Assembly (NCBI RefSeq): GCF_003426735.1
Contig: NZ_QVON01000014.1
Coordinates: 1 to 42,275, forward strand
Length of the DNA: 42,275 nt
Source: Arenibacter sp. P308M17
GTDB lineage: Bacteria > Bacteroidota > Bacteroidia > Flavobacteriales > Flavobacteriaceae
Direction of reading: 5' to 3'
Made by a program: the position numbers and the translations under genes. Below, one piece after another: positions 1-8,339 of the stretch. Under the pieces are notes generated by a model. The model searched no databases and was not told the DNA's origin. It saw only the letters and a program-made list of their open reading frames with translations. Each line of letters opens with the position of its first letter. Within the stretch, counting starts at the first letter, position 1.

Positions 1-2
1 AA

Positions 3-101
3 TTACAAGAAATTACAGCAAGTTTAGATCAAGTTTACAAGAAGGGAATCCGGTAAATAAAATTATGCTAAGTTAGTAAATGTGGTTGGTGGGCCGCATA
101 C
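3..101. repeat. Terminal inverted repeat, left arm (99 bp)
   Basis: This segment is an exact reverse complement of 42177-42275 at the other end of the window. The match stops after the shared GGGCCGCATAC: the left continues AACGAATAAG, and the right (read inward) continues GGTACTCCC. On the outer side the match runs to the last base of the window, so the true repeat may be longer. There is no transposase next to it. It could be one copy of a genomic repeat at which an assembly broke, or the arms of an invertible or mobile segment. The length of 99 also equals a commonly used assembler k-mer, which favours an assembly explanation. Confidence 0.9.
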
Positions 102-248
102 AACGAATAAGCATTCGTGATAATAAGCATTAGTTTATTTTACTATTCCATTTTTAAGTTGGATTGTTAATATCTGGGTTACTCAAATATTATCCCATTT
201 GTCATATTAGTCTTGCTAGGAATTGATGTTTGCACCTCTAATCTAAAG

Positions 249-791
249 TTATTTAATATTCAAGGATTTCTTTAATGCTTGAAAGTTGCTCCATTTTATA
301 GAAGAATGGTCATGAATTATAAAAGTAGAATCCTTGTTGGTAATAAAATTTATTAATCCAAATTGTGAGAATTGGGGAATTGGATCATTTAATTTATGTT
401 TCGTGAGCTCTAAAATAGCGCGATATGCCAAATCTACCTGATTTTTATCTAAGGGAATACAACTCGATTCTTGGGAGATCAACCTTTCATAATATGCTTG
501 AAGTAATGGGGAATGGGAAGGTGGAGGCGGTTCCTTTGTTCCTTTGATTTTCTTTATATCGGCACACAATTCTTTTTCCTTAGGCATCTTTTTTATTTGT
601 ATAATAACCCTATTACCTCCCCATTCCCCTAAAGAATCATCTTGCTGGCTTAGTTCAAAAGACTGTCCTAATAAAATGGACTCCTTAAAACTCTCAATTT
701 CACTTGTTGAAGCAATATTGGTGTTCATGGGTTGTTCACCACATGAATTTAGTATTGCGAGAATCATTATCGCCAGAATGGATTTTTGCAC
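249..791 (-). CDS. Hypothetical lipoprotein (180 aa)
   Basis: I do not recognise a family. The N-terminus is a short hydrophobic stretch followed by a lipobox (LNSC, Cys17), so the mature protein is probably membrane-anchored by a lipid. The rest is hydrophilic, with a Pro-run after a conserved-looking KEPPPP segment and no catalytic motif I can name. The chosen start is GTG at 791. The only in-frame alternative nearby (ATG, residue 9) would leave a very short signal sequence, and a stop codon lies a few codons upstream of the GTG. It is the most downstream of four minus-strand genes encoding exported or membrane proteins. It is separated from the next one by about 130 bp, so it may have its own promoter. 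Confidence 0.6.
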   Translation of the reverse strand: MQKSILAIMILAILNSCGEQPMNTNIASTSEIESFKESILLGQSFELSQQDDSLGEWGGNRVIIQIKKMPKEKELCADIKKIKGTKEPPPPSHSPLLQAYYERLISQESSCIPLDKNQVDLAYRAILELTKHKLNDPIPQFSQFGLINFITNKDSTFIIHDHSSIKWSNFQALKKSLNIK

Positions 792-920
792 AACTTTTTT
801 ATTTTGAATTATGTTTTCCTATCAGGGCAAAGTCCCAATGATTTTGATACTACCTATAGACAAAGAAAACATGGAATTGAACACCAAATCCCCACTACAG
901 AGGATATGTTGATAAGGCAA

Positions 921-1673
921 TTAGTCTTGTGTTTTTTTTGATATAATTAACTCCTTTAATTTAGTCAACGAGGTTTTTATTTCTTCTGAATTGCTTTTAT
1001 CGTACATCAAATTGATTTTCTTTAGCATATTCCCGTAGTTTGCCTTTGGATAAAGTTCGACCAAGTCTGTAAAATATTTATCAATCCCTTTTGCCAGCAT
1101 TTTTTTTCCTTCTTCCGAATATGCTTTTTCTTCATTTATTTTGTCCAGGTAGATGTTGAAATTATCGATTAAGGTTCCGATATTGGAGTTGATTTTATTT
1201 ATGATCAATTTTGAGTTGGGGTCGTCAGCTCTCTCAATGATTTGGTCATTTCCTAATTTAAAATATAGTAATTGTAGCCCAAGTCCAAATTCAAACACCG
1301 CTAATTGTTCCTTATCGTATAGGTAATTATCTTTGAGGTCTGTTGCTTGGTAAATTTTGTTCATATCTTTCCATTGACTAAAGAACTTTTGTGCGACCTC
1401 GTTTCTGTATTTAATTCCTAATTCTTTGTCTTCCAGCACTACTTTGTAGTTTTCATGGTCAACTAATTTTTCGACAATGATTCGTGTTTGTGGATCATCG
1501 AAGGAAGGAAGTTTTTCGTCACTTTCATAATCGTAATTCAATTCCAAATTGGCCGCTCGATAATCTTGAATGTCCCAGAATCGCTTTTCTGTGGGAAATG
1601 CATGTTTTTCTTCTTTACAATTAATCACTATTAAACAAAAAATAGCAATTACTACTGGTTTGGTTCTATTCAT
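921..1673 (-). CDS. Hypothetical lipoprotein (250 aa), coupled to the upstream DUF922-like gene
   Basis: The protein starts with a signal sequence ending in a lipobox (VINC, Cys19) and is otherwise soluble, charged and probably mostly helical. I recognise no domain. Its start codon overlaps the end of the upstream membrane metalloprotease-like gene by 8 bp, a typical arrangement for translational coupling, so the two proteins are likely made together and may interact. The ATG lies directly before the signal sequence, so the start is well supported. The function is unknown. Confidence 0.65.
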   Translation of the reverse strand: MNRTKPVVIAIFCLIVINCKEEKHAFPTEKRFWDIQDYRAANLELNYDYESDEKLPSFDDPQTRIIVEKLVDHENYKVVLEDKELGIKYRNEVAQKFFSQWKDMNKIYQATDLKDNYLYDKEQLAVFEFGLGLQLLYFKLGNDQIIERADDPNSKLIINKINSNIGTLIDNFNIYLDKINEEKAYSEEGKKMLAKGIDKYFTDLVELYPKANYGNMLKKINLMYDKSNSEEIKTSLTKLKELIISKKTQD

Positions 1674-2361
1674 TTAATTTGATTTGTGGATTTTCAAATT
1701 CGCTCAATAAATTTAATAAACTATCAATTTGTTTTTCGTATTTTTTTTGTTCGCTAAAAACATAGCTGTGAAAGGTGTCATAATCATATTGCTGTTGAAA
1801 CTCACGTTCTTCGATTTTTTTTTGGTTGATTATGTCCTTGATCTGGTCTTTTTTATTATTCTTTAATTCCGATATACACTTCTTGATTTTTCGTACATAC
1901 AACTCCATTATTTTAAAGTGGTACATTTCGTGAGTTAGAAGTTCTTTACTGTTTGAATAGGAATTGTAAACGAAAGAACGTGATGGGTGGAAAAGTGATT
2001 TTATCACAACATAATCTTCCTTAATTTCACTTTCCATGGATACAACGACATAGGCAAAACGTTTATTACCGTATAGTGATTTTTTGAAAAATTCCAGCCC
2101 TCGAAAATTTTCAAAGGTGATTTGATCAATTTTGTCATAAGTAATCGGCTTTTCGTAGTCGAGGTAATTGGTGTGCGTTAAAGCGGCAAATCCCAATAAT
2201 AGTGGTGTTAGGATCAGAAAACTGTATTTCAAAATGTTTTTAAGTCGTCTTAAGGGTATTTTGTTCCCTTGCTTGTTCTCCTTAATAACAATACCAATTT
2301 GATAAAATACAGGGGAAAAATAGAATGCCAAAAATGATATTATGATTAGGGTATCATTCAT
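1666..2361 (-). CDS. Membrane-anchored DUF922-like putative zinc metalloprotease (231 aa)
   Basis: Two hydrophobic helices (about residues 4-24 and 46-62) are followed by a soluble domain. That domain contains ITFENFRG near residue 81 and LLTHEMYHFKIMELYVRK at 141-158. HEMYH (H144, E145, H148) is an HExxH zinc motif, and E153 plus the following Tyr/Arg match the way DUF922-type secreted metalloproteases of Bacteroidota continue (HExxHF.I.ELYxRK). The paired 'I T W/F x x F x G' and 'HExxHF' segments in the right order support the assignment. From family knowledge this would be a peptidase fold. Activity and substrate are not known. The two N-terminal helices differ from the usual simple signal peptide. 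The gene overlaps the following lipoprotein gene by 8 bp. Confidence 0.6.
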   Translation of the reverse strand: MNDTLIIISFLAFYFSPVFYQIGIVIKENKQGNKIPLRRLKNILKYSFLILTPLLLGFAALTHTNYLDYEKPITYDKIDQITFENFRGLEFFKKSLYGNKRFAYVVVSMESEIKEDYVVIKSLFHPSRSFVYNSYSNSKELLTHEMYHFKIMELYVRKIKKCISELKNNKKDQIKDIINQKKIEEREFQQQYDYDTFHSYVFSEQKKYEKQIDSLLNLLSEFENPQIKLNE

Positions 2362-2460
2362 TAAAAATAATTATAGGATAATTGATTATCGTTTTAGGCT
2401 ATGATTATTATATGGATCATTATCTTGTTAGTAGGCTGGTGGTATTCAAACATTTTTAGT

Positions 2461-3030
2461 TTAGTCAGTTTCTTTGGCGACGAGATCTATAAGTTGTTTC
2501 AATATAGAATTTTGGTTTGTTTCGAAGTTAATATTGGGCTCATTCTCTTCTATCATTGATGTATTTAACTTAAAATCGCTTATAACTTTTTCAAAATTTT
2601 CTCCTTTAGTTTGAAATTTAAATACCCATTCGTTGTCATGGGAAGTAACTATTTCGACAATTTTATTTGATCTTGCCGGTAGCAATTTAGCGTTTTTAAT
2701 CTCGTCAAAATTTTCTGATACCATATTCAAAAAGTCATAGTTTCTAAGCTCCATTACAGGATATGTTTTGCATTCCGTAAATTTTTGTTTGTAATAAATA
2801 CCGTCCGCTATCCAAAATAAATAAAGTGTTTGGTAATTGAAGCAATCATCATTTTCGGGAATATATTTAATTCCATGTTCTATAAATTGGTATTCAACGA
2901 GGAGATTGACTTTGTTGGAGATAAGGCTGTCTCTTTTAAGATTATATTCAGGGATAAAGCCTTGAGAGTATCCAACAACCGGGGTTTGAAAAATACAAAC
3001 AAATATCAATATTATATCCCTGATGCCCAT
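2461..3030 (-). CDS. Hypothetical secreted protein (189 aa)
   Basis: An N-terminal hydrophobic segment (residues 5-20) ends in a likely signal-peptidase I site (GYS, before Gln at about 23), so the product is probably periplasmic or secreted. There is no lipobox Cys. The mature part has two cysteines (in DDCFNY and TECKTY) that could form a disulfide. No family was recognised. It is the first gene of the minus-strand group of envelope proteins and is about 100 bp from the DUF922-like gene. Confidence 0.55.
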   Translation of the reverse strand: MGIRDIILIFVCIFQTPVVGYSQGFIPEYNLKRDSLISNKVNLLVEYQFIEHGIKYIPENDDCFNYQTLYLFWIADGIYYKQKFTECKTYPVMELRNYDFLNMVSENFDEIKNAKLLPARSNKIVEIVTSHDNEWVFKFQTKGENFEKVISDFKLNTSMIEENEPNINFETNQNSILKQLIDLVAKETD

Positions 3031-3335
3031 TAAAATGATTTACAACTTTTATGTTAATTGAAGGTAATCAATTCAAATTTAAAAAACGAGGTGTTTTAAT
3101 ACGCTTAATTATTAGGTATAGAAAACTCTTGGCTTGTTTCCGTCATTCGAGTTGAACAGTCTCTTAAAAATACTTAACAATGTATTGGAACAACTAACCT
3201 ACAATGGTTCCTGATTCGATTTTATAGTGTTCGGGAGGATAAGCGTTAATTAAAATCGAATTAGGGGTGCATGTGGGCTATTTTGCCACGAACAGTCTTC
3301 ATTGCAATTAAACAATTTTAATTTATTAGTTTAGC
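3031..3335. other. Gene-free divergent intergenic region (305 bp)
   Basis: AT-rich DNA lies between the minus-strand envelope genes and the plus-strand hypothetical gene. It should hold promoters for both directions. I see no unambiguous TAnnTTTG element, RNA gene or repeat in it. Confidence 0.4.
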
Positions 3336-3341
3336 TTGTAT

Positions 3342-3701
3342 ATGAACTTTGACTTCAAAAAACTACAACAATGCGAATGGAATACTTTGTTCCAAATTGA
3401 AACTAAATCAAAGGAATTGATAGTAATTCTGATTTTTGAAATAATTATTGACGGAATAAAATATGAAAACGTTACGTTGGAATGTTCAAATCCCAGAAAT
3501 GAATGGGCTGCTTATTGGAATGAAAATATAAGGGATTGGATAGATTACTCGGATTTTGATTTACTAATAGGTAATCGTATTACCACCTTTAATGCAAAAC
3601 CAGTTGGTGGGAATTTATCCCTAAGTTTTGGTGGAAATCATGTATTAGGGTTTGCCAGGTGGGGATTTTTTTCAGACAAAGTCGAATTCAAATGTGGATA
3701 A
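3342..3701 (+). CDS. Hypothetical protein (119 aa)
   Basis: A short soluble protein with no signal peptide and no motif that I recognise. It is rich in aromatic residues (several Trp-containing segments such as NEWAAYWNENIRDW) and ends with a Gly-rich stretch. I place the start at the ATG at 3342 rather than the TTG six bases upstream. An isolated gene with its own AT-rich upstream region. The reading frame and amino-acid composition look real, but no function can be given. Confidence 0.5.
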   Translation: MNFDFKKLQQCEWNTLFQIETKSKELIVILIFEIIIDGIKYENVTLECSNPRNEWAAYWNENIRDWIDYSDFDLLIGNRITTFNAKPVGGNLSLSFGGNHVLGFARWGFFSDKVEFKCG

Positions 3702-3853
3702 ATCAAATCTACCATATAAAATTAATTGCTAATTCGAGCCTACTTTCTAAAATTACACAGTATTTTTATTCGGTTTGCATTGGATAAATTAGTTGCTTAA
3801 ACTAGGTAACTTATCATAATTTAAAACCTTATATACAACCATTAAACAATCAT

Positions 3854-4660
3854 TTGAAGACAACAATTCTAATAATATTCATACTTTTATTTCCTGCTTG
3901 TCAAGGTGATAAAAAGTTAACCCTTAAAGATTCAAAAAGGGAAATCATATCCAGCGAAGTCCTATTGGATAGTTTATACGTGGCTTATAATGAAAATTCT
4001 GAGGAGAGAATCAAGTCATTTTTCCGAGAATGGAATAATGCCGTTCCATCCATTTCAAGCCAGATTATAAATGAATCGGATACATTGAGAAATGTCTTTA
4101 AAATCTTTAAGCAAATGTACAGACCCTGTGATTTGCTAAAGTTAGGGGATTGGGAATGGGGTAATAAATTAAATTCTAATAGCCAATATGTAATCGTCCA
4201 GAAGAATTTGACTTATGTAATTTTGGAAACAACTTCTCTGGATAGTTATAGTAGCGAAGATGTTAGAAAAATAACTATTGAAAACTTTAGGCCTTCTATA
4301 CACGTTAATCCTGATAGTACCCTGTATTTAACCAGCGAATATGAAAATGCGTTAAACAAGTTTTTAGAGGATGATTCGTCTGAGGTAGGTGAAGAAAATA
4401 TAATGAATCCTTCCCAGCCAAAGAATGAAAGCAAAAGGAGATACGATTTCCTGCGTAAATATATTCCAATATTACACGGACATTGGGGCGGATTATGGCA
4501 TCTCGAAACCCATCCGGAAATAAATCTGATAGTACTTGACAAAACCCTATCTAAAGCTCTCGTTTTCTTTCGTGTTGGTTTCCAAGGAGGGGAGGCGCAA
4601 TTGACCAAAAATAATAACGCTTGGATAATTGAAAATAGTGAAGCAACTTGGATAGAATAA
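3854..4660 (+). CDS. Hypothetical lipoprotein (268 aa)
   Basis: The protein begins with a signal sequence and a lipobox (FPAC, Cys16). The start must be TTG at 3854, because there is no ATG or GTG in frame near the signal sequence. The C-terminal third contains HGHWGGLWHLETHPEI and a following VFFRVGFQGGEA segment ending in a Trp. It looks like a compact conserved domain of the hypothetical proteins found in Bacteroidota, but I cannot name it. An efficient hairpin terminator follows 90 bp downstream. Confidence 0.6.
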   Translation: MKTTILIIFILLFPACQGDKKLTLKDSKREIISSEVLLDSLYVAYNENSEERIKSFFREWNNAVPSISSQIINESDTLRNVFKIFKQMYRPCDLLKLGDWEWGNKLNSNSQYVIVQKNLTYVILETTSLDSYSSEDVRKITIENFRPSIHVNPDSTLYLTSEYENALNKFLEDDSSEVGEENIMNPSQPKNESKRRYDFLRKYIPILHGHWGGLWHLETHPEINLIVLDKTLSKALVFFRVGFQGGEAQLTKNNNAWIIENSEATWIE

Positions 4661-4750
4661 CTACTTGTACTACCGGAAGTCGCATCCTTCCAAAAGATGA
4701 TATACTTCTATTTCATTTGTTTTTTGTTCCTCAAACAGGCTATAATAAAA

Positions 4751-4780
4751 AAGGGAGTGATTTTTTCACTCCCTTTCCTT
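4751..4780. terminator. Bidirectional rho-independent terminator
   Basis: A perfect 10-bp stem (AAGGGAGTGA at 4751-4760 with TCACTCCCTT at 4766-4775) has a 5-nt T loop. It is preceded by an A-run and followed by a T-rich stretch. It lies between the plus-strand lipoprotein gene and the convergent XRE regulator gene and can serve both. Confidence 0.85.
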
Positions 4781-4812
4781 TTAAAAAATACGACAGTAAA
4801 AATGTATTGTCA

Positions 4813-5214
4813 TTATTTTTTCATCAGCTTCTCCAAATAGGAAACCTTGTCCTTTTCAGCCTCTAAGAGCCTTTCGTACAGTTTTTTGTTCTCCTCGTAA
4901 GATTCAACTAGCTTGTCCAAAGGATTGAAGTTACAATGATAGTTCACCGCAGAAGAATTGTCTTGAAAAGTATTATTCATAATATTAAAAACAGCTTCCT
5001 CCGAAAAATTTTTTATAGCTTCTGGGCTAACTCCTAAAGCACTTGCTATTTCCTTTAATTTTTCATCGTCAATGGTCTCCGATTGTTCGATGTTTGAGAC
5101 TGCCTGTTGGCTAATGCCCAACTCAATGGCCAAGGTCTCCTGTTTCATGCCCCTCAGTTCCCTGATACGGCCTATTTTCCGTCCTATATGGTTATGTTTA
5201 GTCGCTGTTTCCAT
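4813..5214 (-). CDS. XRE-family transcriptional regulator (133 aa)
   Basis: Residues 10-66 form a typical HTH_3/Cro-C1 domain (IGRIRELRGMKQETLA, then ISQQAVSNIEQ as the recognition helix). The C-terminus (about residues 100-133, ESYEENKKLYERLLEAEKDK) is predicted to be a coiled coil that could mediate dimer or higher-order assembly. It is divergent from the HEPN gene with 124 bp between start codons, the usual layout for a regulator controlling itself and its neighbour. The -7 element TATATTTG ends about 5 bases before the ATG, so the mRNA is probably leaderless. The C-terminal heptads resemble those of a relic at 7606-7686. Confidence 0.85.
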   Translation of the reverse strand: METATKHNHIGRKIGRIRELRGMKQETLAIELGISQQAVSNIEQSETIDDEKLKEIASALGVSPEAIKNFSEEAVFNIMNNTFQDNSSAVNYHCNFNPLDKLVESYEENKKLYERLLEAEKDKVSYLEKLMKK

Positions 5215-5218
5215 ATTT

Positions 5219-5226
5219 CAAATATA
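5219..5226 (-). promoter_or_regulatory. Promoter -7 element (TATATTTG) of the XRE gene
   Basis: On the minus strand TATATTTG matches the Bacteroidota TAnnTTTG consensus exactly. It ends only four bases before the ATG at 5214, so transcription should begin at or very near the start codon. Confidence 0.6.
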
Positions 5227-5338
5227 AGATTTTTTGCAAAACATACAGATGTAAAAAACAATTGCTCTATGGTAAGGAACAAGGGGTTGTGGTTGGGTAC
5301 GGGGAAAAGAGGTCGTTGCTTTATACCAAAACAAGATT

Positions 5339-6418
5339 ATGGAGCTTGCAGGCAACACATCGAAAAAGGAAGAAATCCCCTTTGGTATTAGCGGTATAAT
5401 TACGAAAATAGTAAAGGAAATAGAGGTCGACCGTATCTACCTGAACAGGGGTACGGACAGGCATGCGTTCACCTATCGATTGAACATTGTTACCAAGCTT
5501 ATCCAGAAAGATTTTTCAGAACAGATAAGACCTGTCATCAATTCGATTTTGGAACAATACCCGGACTATACCTATACTATTTTTGCATTTGGCTATGTAA
5601 ACAGTGAAATTCAACAAGGGAACTTGTATTTTCTGAACAATTGCCATGAAAAGGACCTGGTATATAAATCCAACAATAGCAACCTAATTGGGACCGATCC
5701 CGCTAGAGAGCCAACCAAACTATATGAAGAAATCAAGCAGGATTTTAAAAGGGATATGTCGCGGTTAAAATCCTTTAAAAAGGGTGTCCACTATTTTAAA
5801 ACGCAGAAGAACCTATCCCAAAGCGCCTTTATGATGCACCAGACCTTTGAGCAGGGATATAGGATTTTGGAGCGTTTTATTTGTGGAAGGGTCAAGATAT
5901 GCCACAGCATCAAGAACCACCAGACCTATATATTGAAATCATTGGGCAAGCTCGAAGGCACTTTCCAGATAGAATCGGATTCGGACAGCAAATTGCTCGA
6001 TTTGTTGGAAGATGCCTACTCATCGGCAAGATATACCAATGACTATGATATTACCAAGAATGAAATAGAACAATTATCCCAAAAATTAGGGTCGTTCATC
6101 AAGGAAATCAAATTTTGGTTCCATCACGAGCTAACTGTTTTTGAGAAAAACATAACCGATAATCAAATTACCCAACATCCAGAACCGGAAACTGTCTCTC
6201 CAAACCATTGTGATACAGATACAGCTCATTTCGTTCGCAAATTCCAATTCGATAGTAGTTTTGAAATGCTATATCTGGTAAGATCCCTGATGAACGTATG
6301 TGTGACCTGCTTGCAAGAAGAAGTCGACCCGCCAAAAGGAGTCCGATTGGACTTTGATATCCAGAACACATTGGAATTTGCCATTCAGTTACTACCTCTT
6401 AAAGAAACCAGTCCTTAG
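5339..6418 (+). CDS. HEPN-domain protein with C-terminal accessory module (359 aa)
   Basis: The N-terminal 120 residues form an alpha/beta domain with a position resembling the nucleotidyltransferase-like part of MNT-HEPN fusions, but I do not see the GS-x-DxD signature. The middle part (about 150-260) is a helical HEPN domain: AFMMHQTFEQGYRILERF is followed by RVKICH (R184, H189), which fits the Rx4-6H motif of HEPN ribonucleases. The C-terminal 60 residues (about 298-355) resemble the two small proteins encoded immediately downstream. HEPN proteins often act as RNases in toxin-antitoxin, abortive infection and other stress systems; that role is an inference here. Divergent from an XRE regulator; the next gene begins 5 bp after the stop. 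Confidence 0.65.
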   Translation: MELAGNTSKKEEIPFGISGIITKIVKEIEVDRIYLNRGTDRHAFTYRLNIVTKLIQKDFSEQIRPVINSILEQYPDYTYTIFAFGYVNSEIQQGNLYFLNNCHEKDLVYKSNNSNLIGTDPAREPTKLYEEIKQDFKRDMSRLKSFKKGVHYFKTQKNLSQSAFMMHQTFEQGYRILERFICGRVKICHSIKNHQTYILKSLGKLEGTFQIESDSDSKLLDLLEDAYSSARYTNDYDITKNEIEQLSQKLGSFIKEIKFWFHHELTVFEKNITDNQITQHPEPETVSPNHCDTDTAHFVRKFQFDSSFEMLYLVRSLMNVCVTCLQEEVDPPKGVRLDFDIQNTLEFAIQLLPLKETSP

Positions 6419-6423
6419 AAATC

Positions 6424-6789
6424 ATGAAGAATAAAAAAAAGAAAAAACAGTCCAAAAAGAAGTATGGGAAGAAGCTTCAGGAGTTGAATAAAATAGCAGA
6501 AGAACACTTTAGGCTGCTTACCCCAACGCCACAATATGTATATAGGCAAGGGAACTATCTCAACTATGCTTTTATCCTCAATTATGAAGAATTGGGGTAT
6601 ACGTTCGAATCTATCTTAAATGTCTGTATCATGGCATTGGACGGATATGATGGGTACAGCGAAAGGAGAGACATAAAAGAAGCACACAGACAATTTGCAG
6701 ATGTACTGGAATTTGCCAAGACCTTAATACCCCATGAGGAGTTTGAGTTTTTGGACAAATCCAGAAGATTACTACTTGGGAATGATTAA
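6424..6789 (+). CDS. Small basic protein sharing a module with the HEPN protein (121 aa)
   Basis: A lysine-rich N-terminal tail (KNKKKKKQSKKKYGKK) precedes a helical domain. The segment ILNVCIMALDGYDGY, then DVLEFAKTLIPHEEFEFLDK, aligns by eye with LMNVCVTCLQEEV and NTLEFAIQLLP at the end of the HEPN protein. It also aligns with LLRVSMMALEFEG, TLLELIDDLLPDDQLDSYDK in the next gene. It starts 5 bp after the HEPN gene, so it is in the same operon. The basic tail suggests nucleic-acid or ribosome contact (inference). It is not a family I can name. Confidence 0.6.
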   Translation: MKNKKKKKQSKKKYGKKLQELNKIAEEHFRLLTPTPQYVYRQGNYLNYAFILNYEELGYTFESILNVCIMALDGYDGYSERRDIKEAHRQFADVLEFAKTLIPHEEFEFLDKSRRLLLGND

Positions 6790-6816
6790 GGATTTCAAAA
6801 CAAACCTTTGCCAATA

Positions 6817-7176
6817 ATGAAAAAGAAAAGCGGAAAGCACAAGCAACTGGACAGTAACAAACTGGAAGCTATTAAAGGGCTTTTAAGACCAAGAAAGCGA
6901 AACCATTATAATAACGGGGACAAACCAACACAAGATGTCACCTTCAGAGTGGCGGACAATAGCGAACTGCGTTATGTTATTTCCTGTCTTTTAAGGGTTA
7001 GCATGATGGCATTGGAGTTCGAGGGCACTTTATGCTCTCCAAGACTGCCCTATTTCTCCAAAGAGTTGGCAGTTGTGACCCTTCTTGAACTGATAGATGA
7101 CCTCCTGCCCGACGACCAATTGGATAGTTATGACAAAATAGAGGAACTATTGCTATCCGATGAAGAAATCAAGTAA
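6817..7176 (+). CDS. Small protein, paralogue of the preceding one (119 aa)
   Basis: I place the start at ATG 6817; a TTG 9 bases upstream is less likely. A basic N-terminus (MKKKSGKHK, then RPRKRNH) precedes the shared helical module (LLRVSMMALEFEG ... LLELIDDLLPDDQLDSYDK). The last 20 residues align residue by residue with those of the preceding protein. Last gene of the three-gene HEPN operon. The function is unknown. Possible roles are antitoxin, regulator or subunit of the HEPN protein. Confidence 0.6.
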   Translation: MKKKSGKHKQLDSNKLEAIKGLLRPRKRNHYNNGDKPTQDVTFRVADNSELRYVISCLLRVSMMALEFEGTLCSPRLPYFSKELAVVTLLELIDDLLPDDQLDSYDKIEELLLSDEEIK

Positions 7177-8339
7177 TCCAGGATTGTCCTCATTTACCAA
7201 TATTTTTGGTTTTTCGAATTTTTTCCAACCATGCCATTGCATAATAAGGTAAGTTGTGAAACAAAATGAGCAACTGATTTTCAAATCATGTTGTCCGGAA
7301 AACTTGGTTACGTAGGGGCGAAGTTTGGAGGAGCAAGAGGGTAGCGTGCTGGCGCAGCGCTACGGTTATACTTTCCTCTGGAAAGCCCTAATTTTAAAGA
7401 GTTTTTCCAAAATGTAAGTTGTTTCCCATTGCATAGCTTTTTATGAAAAAACCCTCCCGAACCAATAAAACCAATAGATTTTTGGTGAAAAAATGGTGAA
7501 AAACACTCCTGAGCGACGTTCAATCGCCACTTTGGCTATCATTTTAAAAAGCCGAAGATTGCCTTTGCGCCAAAAAATCCACCGCCTGAATCTTCATCTT
7601 TTTAAAACGTTGATTTGTCCAAGACTTTGTTGGAAGCTGAAAGGGAAAAGAATTCTCATTTTGAAAAACTATTAGACCAAAATTAATTTTTCTCTTTTAA
7701 TAGAAAGTTTAAAGCCTTCAGTGATTTCACCCTAAGGCGAATTGCTTACGGTTATATTTTTTAATACAATACATAAACTCTTAATCTGCTTGACCCAATT
7801 TGTTCTATAAAAATCAGAACCTCAGAAGGCTTTTGACCCAATGGAGCAAAATTCAGATATATTTTTAAGGGTATAAATAAATGATAATCAATTGGTTGTG
7901 ATTCATAACATCGCTTTAGCGTGTTATCCTCTTGCTATTCCCCCCTTAGTTTAGCAAACACACTTTACATAGAGGTTTTTATGATGAAAGTTATCAGATT
8001 AATTGCCAGCATAGCTAAATCAAGGTGTATATTTAATTTTTTTCACGTTTTATTTTGGTCAATATATCAATTAGGTTTTGAAAATCTCTTTGCAATTTGA
8101 GAACTTAAAACGAACTAATTTATTATAAATATAAGTCACACAGTATTAATAAAACAGTTACTAGGAAGATAACATCTTGCTTAAATCGATTTTGCCTGAG
8201 AAGGTTTTTGTTAATTGACCTTCTAAATAGAGCGTAATAATTTTGTGTTTTGTGCGAGAAAGTTTATTTTACTATCATTTTAAATGTTATTTCAGACAGA
8301 AATTTAGAATAGCATTATTTTTATTCGTAGTGATTGGTA
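7177..8339. other. Long gene-poor region (1.16 kb)
   Basis: No intact gene was seen. The region contains a small GC-rich patch with an imperfect hairpin (7341-7363, GTAGCG arm and CGCTAC arm). It also has two approximate copies of a CCATTGCATA / TAAGTTGT sequence (about 7229-7262 and 7409-7440) and the XRE relic at 7606-7686. From 7690 to 8339 it is AT-rich and featureless except for a small hairpin near 7905-7926. It probably marks the boundary between the HEPN island and the glycan locus. Confidence 0.5.
7606..7686 (+). pseudogene. Relic of an XRE-regulator C-terminus
   Basis: In the frame ending at the TAA at 7684, the sequence reads SKTLLEAEREKNSHFEKLL. This resembles the C-terminal coiled coil of the intact XRE regulator (ERLLEAEKDKVSYLEKLM): about 10 of 16 residues are identical over the core. 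A stop codon precedes the segment in frame, and no HTH part is present upstream, so this is a fragment of a lost paralogue. The match is short and made by eye. Confidence 0.35.

Noticed and set aside
5107..5391. Plus-strand ORF over the XRE gene start
   Set aside because: It is the antisense shadow of the XRE gene and runs into the HEPN gene in another frame.
6808..6816. TTG start for the third HEPN-operon gene
   Set aside because: The ATG 9 bases downstream begins the basic MKKK tail as in the paralogue.
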